From: a bacterium
Lineage (GTDB): Bacteria > Bacteroidota > Bacteroidia > Chitinophagales > Saprospiraceae
Direction of reading: 5' to 3'
DNA: 64,000 nt
Assembly: GCA_024742755.1 (NCBI GenBank)
Contig: JANSXW010000003.1
Span: forward strand, 1 to 64,000
Shown here piece after piece: positions 33,993 to 41,678 of the stretch. The position numbers were made by a program, and so were the translations under genes. The notes beneath the pieces are model-generated. The model worked only from the letters and a program-made list of their open reading frames with translations, did not search any database and was not told the DNA's origin. Numbering within the stretch: the stretch's first letter is position 1; every line of letters begins with the position of its first letter.

Positions 33993-35255
33993 TTATGCTC
34001 TGCCTTTCAGCATCATATTCCAGTACATAAAGGGCAGGCCGTACTTCTTGAGCACCCACATTGGGTAGAGCTCCTTGGAGGTATCGAAAAACTTGGACAA
34101 CATCGGGTCGCTGTCCCGTTCGCCATCGTAGTTGAACTCCGCCAGCACCATTTTGCCGTAGCCAGTCACGAGCGGGCAGGAAGAGTACCCCTGATAATCG
34201 TTGTTGAGCTTGCCGTCATTGGCGATAGCGTGGAACAGGTTCTCTACCACAACCGGGGCTTGCTTGCGCACAGCGGCACCAGTCTTGGCGGTAGGCAGGG
34301 CAGCGGCATCCCCCAGGGCAAAGACATTTGGGTAACGTTTATGCTTAAGGGTATTGATGTCCACTTCAATCCAGCCTTTGGTAGGTCCTTCCTGTACGGC
34401 AAGTTGTGATTGCTGTATGAAATCAGGGGCTGCCTGCGGTGGGGCTAAGTGCAGCATGTCAAACTCCACCATTGCGCTGCCTTCCACGATTTCTTCCTTT
34501 TCGGTGTCGCGGTAGTTGTAGCAGACTGCGGAGATTTTATCGTACTCCTTTACGATATCAAAGTACACCCGTTTGTTCTCCCCGTCAATTTTCCTGATCC
34601 GGTGGAAGAAGCGCAGCTGCAGCCCTTTGCGGTCCACGACTTTCATAAGGGTAGACTTAAACGGCTCCACCCCGAAGATCACGCTGCCCGGTGTCATAAA
34701 AAGGATGTCCGAATTTTCGCGTACGCCCTGCTTGCGCCAGTAGTCGTCAGCGAGGTACATGATCTTCTGTGGGGCACCTCCGCATTTGATAGGTGTGGCG
34801 GGTTGGGTGAAAATAGCATTCCCGCCCTTGAATTCCTGCAGTACTTCCCAGGTATAGTCCGGATCCACATAATTGCTGCAGACCTGGTTCTTGTTCATGG
34901 TTTCTTCCAGGCCTTCAATTTGGGAATAGTCATACTTCACCCCCGGGCAGGCTACGAGGTAGTCATAGAACACCTTCGTGCCGTCCCTGAGCACGACCTC
35001 GTTATTGTCGGGATTGACAGATTCCACATATTCCTGAATCCATTGTGCACCTTTGGGGATAAGGTCGCCCATGTTGCGCTCCGTATCCTTGTAATTGAAG
35101 GTGCCGGCGCCTACCAGCGTCCATGCAGGCTGATAATAGTGCTTGGATGCCGGGTCAATAATGGCGATGTCCAGGTTCTTGTCCTTGAGCAAAAGCTGAG
35201 CAGCAACAGTAATACCAGCTGTGCCTGCCCCAATAATCACTATTTGATGTTTCAT
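33993..35255 (-). CDS. sqr: Sulfide:quinone oxidoreductase, human-type (SQOR-like)
   Basis: 420 residues from the ATG complementary to 35253-35255; the frame to 35324 would extend the protein across the hairpin and the operator-like dyad. FAD enzyme that oxidises sulfide and passes electrons to quinone. Dinucleotide fold VIIGAGTAGITVAAQL (residues 6-21), cysteines Cys158 in PIKCGGAPQKIMYL and Cys360 in SSCPLVTGYGKMVLAEF, matching the two redox cysteines of mitochondrial-type SQR, and FAD segment VFALGDAAALPTAKTGAAVR. Peripheral inner-membrane protein. Single-gene transcript, with a dyad at 35306-35329 as candidate control site. Confidence 0.9.
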   Translation of the reverse strand: MKHQIVIIGAGTAGITVAAQLLLKDKNLDIAIIDPASKHYYQPAWTLVGAGTFNYKDTERNMGDLIPKGAQWIQEYVESVNPDNNEVVLRDGTKVFYDYLVACPGVKYDYSQIEGLEETMNKNQVCSNYVDPDYTWEVLQEFKGGNAIFTQPATPIKCGGAPQKIMYLADDYWRKQGVRENSDILFMTPGSVIFGVEPFKSTLMKVVDRKGLQLRFFHRIRKIDGENKRVYFDIVKEYDKISAVCYNYRDTEKEEIVEGSAMVEFDMLHLAPPQAAPDFIQQSQLAVQEGPTKGWIEVDINTLKHKRYPNVFALGDAAALPTAKTGAAVRKQAPVVVENLFHAIANDGKLNNDYQGYSSCPLVTGYGKMVLAEFNYDGERDSDPMLSKFFDTSKELYPMWVLKKYGLPFMYWNMMLKGRA

Positions 35256-35259
35256 GTGA

Positions 35260-35296
35260 ATTGGCTTTAATAATGTTTTGTAAAGTAAAAGCCAAT
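35260..35296 (-). repeat. Hairpin in the 5' leader of the SQR gene
   Basis: Perfect 9-bp arms ATTGGCTTT (35260-35268) and AAAGCCAAT (35288-35296), 19-nt loop. It ends 4 nt before the SQR start codon on the minus strand, so it could affect translation. Confidence 0.6.
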
Positions 35297-35305
35297 CCCT
35301 CTTTT

Positions 35306-35329
35306 CTTTTGTGTGCTGAATCACAAAAG
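35306..35329. promoter_or_regulatory. CRP/FNR-type palindrome upstream of the SQR gene
   Basis: Perfect dyad CTTTTGTG (35306-35313), 8 nt, CACAAAAG (35322-35329). Its core TGTGT-N6-TCACA differs by one base from the CRP/FNR-family consensus TGTGA-N6-TCACA. It sits 51-74 nt upstream of the start codon, as expected for an activator or repressor of this superfamily. Confidence 0.5.
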
Positions 35330-35417
35330 GAGCTGATAAAAGTCATCAAATGTATAAATAGTTATCACCAGGAGCCTGATTGAAGAGGTTTACGGTCTAA
35401 AAAGGCTGGCATGAGGG

Positions 35418-36422
35418 TCAGCGGCGCTGATCCGGTTTTTCCTTTTCAAGGTAGATGTCTCCAAAGGTCACCGAGATCGTTACATTGGGATAGTACTCTG
35501 CCCGGGGCTGAAATTCCACCTTTTTGATCTCATCGGTATTCTTCAGGAATTCCATTTTGAGGTTGCTGGGGAAGTAAATGCTGCCGTGCTGAGCAGTGAG
35601 GGCATATCCGTAGTCCAGCAGCCTGGGGTCGAAGAGGAAAATGTCGCTTTTGGTACCGGTAATGTTAAGGTCCAGTAATCCTGCGGAGGCCGAAAGGATG
35701 CGCACATCTCCGTAGTTGGATTCAATGCTGTACCGGCCTTTGATCTCCTCCAGCGTTACATTCGAACGCCGGGCATTGATGGTCACGTTGCCATCCAGCC
35801 GCTTGCCGGACACATCCCCAAAGCGGGAGGAAAGGTCAATGCTGCCCTGTACGTTTTCCAGTCCCACCGGGCTGAATTCGCCCTGGTACCGGAACCGTTT
35901 GGCAAGGTTGATGACGTTGGCGGTGCCGAAGTAGTTTTTCAGGTAGACCGGGCAGTTTTCCGGCACTTTGACGACATAGCGGGCGGAAAGATTGGAAGCG
36001 GGTTCGGGGTCGCCCTCGGGCACGGAAATGTAGTTGCGCACGTAGATCTTGTTGCGCACGCGTTCTGCGATGTACTTAATCGCTTCAATATCGGTCTCCG
36101 CAGTAGCTTTTTCCGGGTGTTTGGCAATGAACTCCACCGTCAGGGAAATTTCGTCCTTGTTCCAGGTTTCGATAGAGACATCGGCTTTTTCGCCTTCAAT
36201 GTTCACCTCATACGTATCCCGGTATTTGAACGTTTTTTCCAGCCGCTTGGTGATGACATGGAGGTTAGTGGTTTGGGCCATCAGCCCGTTCCCCAAAAAG
36301 CCCAGCCCGCAAACGGCGAGCATAGCCCAAAGTGGCTTGGTGGAAAGCCAGCTCAGGTTTCGTTTGCCAGCCCGAAGTGTGCAATCCCAACAAGCTCCAA
36401 ATAAAGGGTTCCAATTTTTCAT
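35418..36422 (-). CDS. Secreted DUF4097-like beta-repeat protein
   Basis: 334 residues; a membrane/signal segment at about 28-48 (WAMLAVCGLGFLGNGLMAQ), preceded by a 27-residue N-terminal tail. The mature part is a series of short beta repeats with alternating polar/hydrophobic strands (GDVSGKRLDGNVTINARRS, NYGDVRILSASAGLLDLNI), as in DUF4097 right-handed beta-helical adhesin-like proteins that commonly follow ECF sigma and anti-sigma genes in Bacteroidota. Starts 33 nt after the anti-sigma gene, third in the operon. Probably located at the cell surface or periplasm. Exact role unknown. Confidence 0.75.
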   Translation of the reverse strand: MKNWNPLFGACWDCTLRAGKRNLSWLSTKPLWAMLAVCGLGFLGNGLMAQTTNLHVITKRLEKTFKYRDTYEVNIEGEKADVSIETWNKDEISLTVEFIAKHPEKATAETDIEAIKYIAERVRNKIYVRNYISVPEGDPEPASNLSARYVVKVPENCPVYLKNYFGTANVINLAKRFRYQGEFSPVGLENVQGSIDLSSRFGDVSGKRLDGNVTINARRSNVTLEEIKGRYSIESNYGDVRILSASAGLLDLNITGTKSDIFLFDPRLLDYGYALTAQHGSIYFPSNLKMEFLKNTDEIKKVEFQPRAEYYPNVTISVTFGDIYLEKEKPDQRR

Positions 36423-36455
36423 TATTGGTCCAGCTATTTTGATTGGCAGTGATGA

Positions 36456-37163
36456 TTAAATTTGAGCAATCATTTCCCGGATCAGGCCGGAGCGTTCCTT
36501 TTCGATCTCGCTCATTTGCCGGATGAGCTGAGCATCTTTTCCATAGCGCTCCATCATTTTGGCTACTTCCTCTTGTGCATCCTTCAGGTCTGCCCATTCT
36601 GAAAGCAGCAGTTCATAGGTGGGCAGTTGTTTAGCCACCGGGTCTTCACGGAATTCGTTCACCGCTTTTTGCATCAGAGCCTCCGCCTGTCCCCAGTCTT
36701 CAATACTGGCAAACTGTGCATTGGTGGTTTGCTGATCGTAAGTATAGGTGGCTTGCAACGGGGCTGCCTCCTGCTGTGGCCAGGCCCACCAGAGCCCAAT
36801 CAGTAATGCAATGGCAGCCGCAGCCCGGGCCAGTACCGTCATCCTGACCCTGCGGGCGGGTGGCCGGATACCTTGTTCTATAGCGGGCCAGAGTTCCGCC
36901 GGAGGGGCATACTGCGGGAGCTTTGAAAGAGCATCCCTGAGCCGTTGTCCGGCGGCATCCGCTTCAAGCGTGTCTGCAATGCGTGCCCAGTTCTGAGGTG
37001 GCGGCGCATAGCCGGGCAGCTCATTCAGGGCGGATTTCAGTGGCGCTTCGCGGGCATCCTTGTCCAATTCCCTGCCGATCTCCTGCCAGCATTCCGCCGG
37101 GGGAGCGTACACCGGCATGCGGGAAAGTGCATCCTTAAGGGTGGTACGGTTTTGCTCAGTCAT
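36456..37163 (-). CDS. Membrane anti-sigma-factor-like protein with three 33-residue repeats
   Basis: 235 residues. N-terminal cytoplasmic part carries three repeats of exactly 33-residue period, each with LxxLPxYAPPxxxW (YAPP at 19-22, 52-55, 85-88; Trp at 26, 59, 92). One membrane helix at about 110-129 (VLARAAAAIALLIGLWWAW) and a periplasmic helical tail (KMMERYGKDAQLIRQMSEIE). Between the sigma gene (3 nt gap) and a surface-protein gene, it is in the anti-sigma position. No classical zinc anti-sigma (HxxxCxxC) motif is present, so the repeats may be the sigma-binding element; that is an inference. Confidence 0.75.
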   Translation of the reverse strand: MTEQNRTTLKDALSRMPVYAPPAECWQEIGRELDKDAREAPLKSALNELPGYAPPPQNWARIADTLEADAAGQRLRDALSKLPQYAPPAELWPAIEQGIRPPARRVRMTVLARAAAAIALLIGLWWAWPQQEAAPLQATYTYDQQTTNAQFASIEDWGQAEALMQKAVNEFREDPVAKQLPTYELLLSEWADLKDAQEEVAKMMERYGKDAQLIRQMSEIEKERSGLIREMIAQI

Positions 37164-37166
37164 CGA

Positions 37167-37682
37167 TTAGGAATTGTAATGTTCTAATGTTTCGCGCAGC
37201 CGCTTTTTGGCGTGGAACAGCTGCGATTTGGAGGTCCCGACTGAAACGCCCAGCATTTCTGCCACCTCCTTGTGCGGGTAGCCTTCGATTTCCACCAGGA
37301 CGAACACCGCCCGGTAGCCTTCGGGAAGCGCTTGGATAGCCCGTTCGAGGTACTCGACATCCAGCCGGTGCCCCCAGTCAATGGCTTCGTCTCCAACATG
37401 ATGCTCAAGGGGTTCGAACCTGAGCTGCCGCTTAATATGGCTCAGCGCTGTGCGTACGACTATCGTCTTGATCCAGGCTCCGAGCGTAGACTCCCGCCTG
37501 AACTTAGGCAGTGCCCGAAAAACCTTGATGAAGGCATCCTGTAAAACATCATTGGCGGAATCAAAGTCATTGGTGATCCGGTAGGCTGCGGTGTACATGG
37601 CTTTACAGTACCGCTCGTACAGCTCGCGCTGTGCGAGGCGGTCGTGGGCCAGGCAGCCTTCAATAAGTTCTGATTCCGTCAT
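37167..37682 (-). CDS. ECF-family RNA polymerase sigma factor
   Basis: 171 residues from the ATG complementary to 37680-37682 (MTESELIEGCL, the usual opening for this group); an ATG seven codons upstream (37703) is also possible. Region 2: LYERYCKAMYTAAYRITND with promoter-melting DVLQDAFIKVFRALPKFR; region 4: LPEGYRAVFVLVEIEGYPHK then EVAEMLGVSVGTSKSQLFHA, the -35-binding helix-turn-helix. Followed by the repeat anti-sigma (overlap 3-nt gap) and a beta-repeat protein, so an envelope-stress type module. A leader hairpin lies upstream (37706-37750). Confidence 0.93.
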   Translation of the reverse strand: MTESELIEGCLAHDRLAQRELYERYCKAMYTAAYRITNDFDSANDVLQDAFIKVFRALPKFRRESTLGAWIKTIVVRTALSHIKRQLRFEPLEHHVGDEAIDWGHRLDVEYLERAIQALPEGYRAVFVLVEIEGYPHKEVAEMLGVSVGTSKSQLFHAKKRLRETLEHYNS

Positions 37683-37705
37683 ACTTTTTGTCGCATAAAC
37701 CATGA

Positions 37706-37750
37706 GCCTGGAGTTCTCCTTAATATTCGGTTATAAGGAGCATCTCAGGC
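37706..37750 (-). repeat. Hairpin in the leader of the ECF sigma operon
   Basis: Inner arms CTCCTTA (37716-37722)/TAAGGAG (37734-37740), outer arms GCCT..GAG (37706-37713)/CTC-AGGC (37744-37750). On the minus strand the 3' inner arm is TAAGGAG, a rare Shine-Dalgarno match 12 nt before ATG 37703, buried in the stem. Confidence 0.5.
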
Positions 37751-37780
37751 AGGGGGTGGGTTGTATAGGGGTGAAAAAAA

Positions 37781-38425
37781 TTACCTGCCGAGCAACAGGC
37801 CCAGGGAGAAAATCAGCCGTTCGGGGCGCTGATCGAAATCATACCGCTGCTCATTGAAGTACATGTGGTCGCCAAACCGGGTGAAGTTGCCCTGATAGCG
37901 TACATCAAGCATGATGTTCCAAATATCGAGCCCCGCCCCAAGCTGATAACCGTAGGTCAGCTCTTCAAACCGCTGCTCGTAGTTGTCGTAGGCCAGCAAA
38001 TCGGAGGTGCTGTTGATGTACAAATGCCCCAGCGGCCCACCGCAGAGCCGTAGTGCCCCAATCCGGTAGTGGAGCAGGAGGGGGATGTCCAGGTATTGAT
38101 ATTTTTCAGACAGCACCTTGCTGACCGCTCCGGAGCTTCTGAGTTCCTCTACTTCGTAGTCCACCCGGTTGGAATTGAAGATGACTTCGGGTTGGATGAT
38201 CCATTTCTCTCCCAGGGGGATTTGCAGGACGAGCCCTCCCTGAATGCCAAACTGTGCCTCGTCTACGTCGAGGTTCAACTCCGGGGAGCCGCCGCCTCCG
38301 GGGATGTTGTTGGGGCTCGAAGGCACGTTCAGGTTGACCAGCCCGGCGCGAATGCCCAGGCGGACCTGAGCAGATAGGGTTGTGCTGCACAGCAACAGCA
38401 GGGTAATCAAAGTTGGGCGTTTCAT
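37781..38425 (-). CDS. PorT-like outer-membrane beta-barrel protein
   Basis: 214 residues from the ATG complementary to 38423-38425 (MKRPTLITLLLL), chosen because it opens the signal peptide ending TTLSAQ. The mature part is PorT/OmpW-like: VRLGIRAGLVNLNVPS, FGIQGGLVLQIPLGEKWIIQ, YLDIPLLLHYRIGALRLCGG, and terminal strand ERLIFSLGLLLGR. Small barrels of this group are common in Bacteroidota; role unknown. A promoter -7 box TAAATTTG (38452-38459, minus) lies 27 nt upstream. Upstream of the ECF operon but separated by a hairpin. Confidence 0.8.
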   Translation of the reverse strand: MKRPTLITLLLLCSTTLSAQVRLGIRAGLVNLNVPSSPNNIPGGGGSPELNLDVDEAQFGIQGGLVLQIPLGEKWIIQPEVIFNSNRVDYEVEELRSSGAVSKVLSEKYQYLDIPLLLHYRIGALRLCGGPLGHLYINSTSDLLAYDNYEQRFEELTYGYQLGAGLDIWNIMLDVRYQGNFTRFGDHMYFNEQRYDFDQRPERLIFSLGLLLGR

Positions 38426-38451
38426 ATTTATGTTCGTATTTTTATTAACCA

Positions 38452-38459
38452 CAAATTTA
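38452..38459 (-). promoter_or_regulatory. -7 box of the PorT-like gene
   Basis: TAAATTTG on the minus strand, perfect TAnnTTTG, 27 nt before the start. TTTCG, close to TTTG, lies 20-21 nt further upstream. Confidence 0.45.
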
Positions 38460-38498
38460 GGCTATAATTGCCATCTTGGACGAAATCAGATTTAGCCT

Positions 38499-39116
38499 AT
38501 GGATATCAAACAAACCGCATTTGCCGGAAGCTATGCTAAAGAATCACAGTGCCCGCGCGATGGGAAGCCGGAGTACGCTTTTATCGGCCGCTCAAATGTA
38601 GGCAAATCTTCGTTAGTCAACATGCTATGCAAACGCAAGAGCATTGCCCGTATTTCCCGCACGCCCGGCAAAACCCAGCTCCTCAATTACTTTTTAGTGA
38701 ACGGGGTATGGTACCTCGTGGATTTGCCAGGCTATGGCTATGCCAAAATTTCCAAGAAGAAGCGGCAGGAATGGCAACGGATGATCCGGACGTACCTCAA
38801 AACCCGGTACACCTTGCAATCGGCCTTTGTGCTTATTGACAGCAATGTGCCGCCTCAGGAGATTGATCTTGATTTTATGAATGAGCTGGGGGAGGAGCAG
38901 ATACCTTTTGCTATCGTTTATACTAAAGCCGACCGCCTGAAGCCACAGGAATTAGAGGACAACCTTGAGCAAATCAGAAAGGCTATCCTGCAGCATTGGG
39001 AAACGCTTCCGCCTGAATTCATTACCTCTTCCAACACGGGCCTCGGCCGGGAAGAACTGCTGGCGTATATTGATCAGGTCAACCAGCAGTATTTTGAACA
39101 CCACGAAGACCTGTAA
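38499..39116 (+). CDS. engB: Ribosome-biogenesis GTP-binding protein YihA/EngB
   Basis: 205 residues. Essential GTPase in assembly of the large ribosomal subunit. G1 GRSNVGKSS (residues 30-38), G2 TPGKTQ, G3 DLPGYGYAKI (75-84), G4 YTKADRL, G5 SSNTGLG near the C-terminus. Length fits. Cytoplasmic. Divergent from the PorT-like gene; an acyltransferase gene follows 28 nt after its stop. Confidence 0.97.
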   Translation: MDIKQTAFAGSYAKESQCPRDGKPEYAFIGRSNVGKSSLVNMLCKRKSIARISRTPGKTQLLNYFLVNGVWYLVDLPGYGYAKISKKKRQEWQRMIRTYLKTRYTLQSAFVLIDSNVPPQEIDLDFMNELGEEQIPFAIVYTKADRLKPQELEDNLEQIRKAILQHWETLPPEFITSSNTGLGREELLAYIDQVNQQYFEHHEDL

Positions 39117-39144
39117 AAGCGGAGGAGCCCGAACGCAGAAGCCA

Positions 39145-40851
39145 ATGAAGAAGAAAGAACAACGAGCCGGCTATGAGCATGTGATCCCTGAGATTGAGGA
39201 CTGGCCGATTTATAAACTGAGCCAGGACCGCCGCAATTTTATTGCAGACATCGATCAGTTCATCACAGACCGCTTTATGCGGCAGCCTACCCCTAAGCTT
39301 ACAGATATCCTGTCCAAGACCATCTACCTGGAGCGCATCCGGATGAAGGAGGAGCCCTGGAAAGTGGACCCGCCCAACGAGCGTCAGTTTTGGCGCAAAA
39401 TCCGGAATCAACTGATGGGGCAGTCGCTGGACCGCAGCGAAGAAGAAGCGCGCCGGACCAATGAAGAGCTGCTCCGGAAAATCGTCCATCGGTATTCCGA
39501 AGAAATCGTGGGCACTTTTCAAAAAGGGACTTTCCTTTTTGCCCGGCGGTTTTTGACCCTGTTTTTCACCCGTTTGCTTAACACCGCTGCGAGCCGCAAC
39601 TGGCGGCGGTTCTGGGGCAGCAAGCACCGGCTTCAGGACCGGCTGCTGGTCAGGGGGCATGTAGAGACTATCCGCACGTTGATGAAAAAAGGCACGGTCG
39701 TCATCGTCCCCACTCACTTCAGCAACCTGGACTCTATTTTAATTGGCTATGCGCTGGACTCCTTTGTGGGGCTGCCCTCCTTTTCCTACGGAGCGGGGCT
39801 CAACCTTTACAATACCGGCTATACGGCCTACTTCATGAACCGCCTTGGCGCCTACCGGGTCGACCGGCGCAAGAAAAATCCGATTTATCTGGAAGTGCTG
39901 AAGGGAATGTCAAAACTCTCCATTCAACGCGGCGTCAACAGCCTGTTTTTTCCGGGAGGCACGCGCTCGCGCTCCGGTGCCCTGGAGACCAAGCTGAAGC
40001 TGGGCCTGATGAGCACCGCTGTGGAAGCCCAACGGGCCATCTACGAGGAAGGCCGGCAGGAGAAAGTCTTCATTTGCCCGCTGATCCTGGGCTACCACTT
40101 TGTTTTGGAGGGGCAGTTCCTGATTGACCAGCACCTTAAGCGGATGGGCAAAGAGCGCTACATGCAAAGCCGGGATGAGTTTTACAGCTTCCGAAAACTG
40201 ACCAAATTCATCTGGCAGTTTTTTTCTCAGGAAAATGACATTACCCTTTCCTTCGGGCAGCCGATGGACGTGCTCGGCAACTACGTGGATGCCGATGGCC
40301 GCAGCTTTGATCAGTACGGCAATGAAATCAATCTGGAGGAATACTTCTACACCGCCGGGAAAGTCACTAAGAACCTGCAGCGGGAGTCGGAGTACACCAA
40401 GCGGTTGGGGGAACGCATTGTGGAGCGCTACTTCAAGGACAACATCGTGTTGACCAGCCATCTGGTAGCCTTTGCCGCTTTTCAGATTGTGAAAAACAAA
40501 AACAGCCGCCTGGATCTCTACGGCATCTTGCGCCTGCCGGCAGATGACTATGTCTTTCCCAGGGCAACCATGCGGGAAGTGGTGGGGCAGCTGCGGCAAC
40601 GCCTCATCGATATGGCAGATGCCGGGGAAGTGAAATTGTCGGAACAGGTGATGTATGACGTCGATCAGCTCATAGAAGATGGCATCAGCCGCCTGGGGAC
40701 CTACCACATTGCCAAGCCTTTGCGCTTCAATAAAAAAGGGCAAATCATTAGTGAAAGTTTTAAGGTATTGTATTTTTATCACAACCGCCTTACCGGCTAC
40801 GGGCTGGAAGAAAAGGTGCAGTGGAAGCAATTTGACCTTGAAATGGTTTAA
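39145..40851 (+). CDS. Glycerol-3-phosphate 1-O-acyltransferase-like (PlsB-type) acyltransferase
   Basis: 568 residues from the ATG at 39145 (MKKKEQRAGYEH); an in-frame extension to 38965 lies inside engB and was discarded. Acyltransferase motif I HX4D in VPTHFSNLDSILIG, motif II region NRLGAYRVDRRKKN, motif III FFPGGTRSRSG, and motif IV VFICPLILGYH. The layout resembles PlsB glycerol-3-phosphate acyltransferase domains, but is shorter than proteobacterial PlsB (about 800). The first committed step of phospholipid synthesis is a reasonable inference. Followed 5 nt later by a channel gene. Confidence 0.8.
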   Translation: MKKKEQRAGYEHVIPEIEDWPIYKLSQDRRNFIADIDQFITDRFMRQPTPKLTDILSKTIYLERIRMKEEPWKVDPPNERQFWRKIRNQLMGQSLDRSEEEARRTNEELLRKIVHRYSEEIVGTFQKGTFLFARRFLTLFFTRLLNTAASRNWRRFWGSKHRLQDRLLVRGHVETIRTLMKKGTVVIVPTHFSNLDSILIGYALDSFVGLPSFSYGAGLNLYNTGYTAYFMNRLGAYRVDRRKKNPIYLEVLKGMSKLSIQRGVNSLFFPGGTRSRSGALETKLKLGLMSTAVEAQRAIYEEGRQEKVFICPLILGYHFVLEGQFLIDQHLKRMGKERYMQSRDEFYSFRKLTKFIWQFFSQENDITLSFGQPMDVLGNYVDADGRSFDQYGNEINLEEYFYTAGKVTKNLQRESEYTKRLGERIVERYFKDNIVLTSHLVAFAAFQIVKNKNSRLDLYGILRLPADDYVFPRATMREVVGQLRQRLIDMADAGEVKLSEQVMYDVDQLIEDGISRLGTYHIAKPLRFNKKGQIISESFKVLYFYHNRLTGYGLEEKVQWKQFDLEMV

Positions 40852-40856
40852 CCCCT

Positions 40857-41678
40857 ATGATCAAACGGTTTTTTCTTTCGGAACGCAATATGATGGCTGC
40901 AATCCTGGTCAATGCAGTGCTCATCTTTATGCTATACTTTCCGGGCTGGCGGCACAATGAGTGGCTGGAGCTGATAGACCATGTCTTCATTCTGTTTTTT
41001 CTGCTGGAGGCCGCCGTAAAGCTGTACACGCTCAAGCCCCGAGGTTATTTTGCTGACCCCTGGAACCGTTTCGATCTGATCATTGTGCTGGGCAGCCTGC
41101 CTTCCCTGCTGGTTCAGGTCATTCCTGTACCCGATACCTCCCTGTTGATTATTCTGCGCTTGTTCCGGCTGATCCGCCTCATCCGGTTCATCCGTTTTGT
41201 GCCCCATCTGAGCAAAGTCATTACCGGTCTGGGGCGGGCCCTGCAGGCGTCGCTCTTTGTGCTTTTGGCTTTGTTTTTTCTGAATTTGTTGCTGGCCATC
41301 TTCACCTGCCACTTTTTTGCAGATATTGCCCCGCAGTATTTTGGGGACCCCCTCATTGCATCTTATTCCATTTTCCAGATGTTTACCGTGGAAGGGTGGA
41401 ATGAGATCCCGGCTACGATTGCCCAAAGTTTAACCGAGCAGCAAACGCAGGCTGGGATTTTTAACACAAGTGTCCTCATTGGCATGACACGGCTTTACTT
41501 CGTGCTGGTGGTGTTGCTGGGCGGCGTTTTTGGCATGTCGCTGGCCAACGCCGTGTTTGTCGACGAAATGACCATGGACAATAATGATGCCCTGGAGCGT
41601 AAGGTCGATGACCTGCACAACGAAATCAGGGAACTGAAAGCCCTGCTGCTGCGTAACGAACAAAAAGAAAACCCATGA
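40857..41678 (+). CDS. Voltage-gated cation channel of the BacNav type
   Basis: 273 residues. Six-helix ion-transport domain: S1 about 12-30, S2 40-58, S3 71-90, S4 96-115 with five arginines at three-residue spacing (R101, 104, 107, 110, 113), S5 128-155, pore helix and filter FTVEGWNEIP, then S6 206-235. The filter FxxxTxExW (Thr177, Glu179, Trp181) is that of bacterial sodium channels, with the Glu predicted to line the pore. C-terminal coiled coil at about 244-266 (hydrophobic heptad positions L246, V250, L253, I257, L260, L264) would tetramerise the channel. Inner membrane. Overlaps the next gene by 4 nt. Confidence 0.9.
   Translation: MIKRFFLSERNMMAAILVNAVLIFMLYFPGWRHNEWLELIDHVFILFFLLEAAVKLYTLKPRGYFADPWNRFDLIIVLGSLPSLLVQVIPVPDTSLLIILRLFRLIRLIRFIRFVPHLSKVITGLGRALQASLFVLLALFFLNLLLAIFTCHFFADIAPQYFGDPLIASYSIFQMFTVEGWNEIPATIAQSLTEQQTQAGIFNTSVLIGMTRLYFVLVVLLGGVFGMSLANAVFVDEMTMDNNDALERKVDDLHNEIRELKALLLRNEQKENP

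Noticed and set aside
38965-39144. N-terminal extension of the acyltransferase frame into engB
   Set aside because: The extension lies in engB coding sequence in another frame; ATG 39145 gives a sensible N-terminus.
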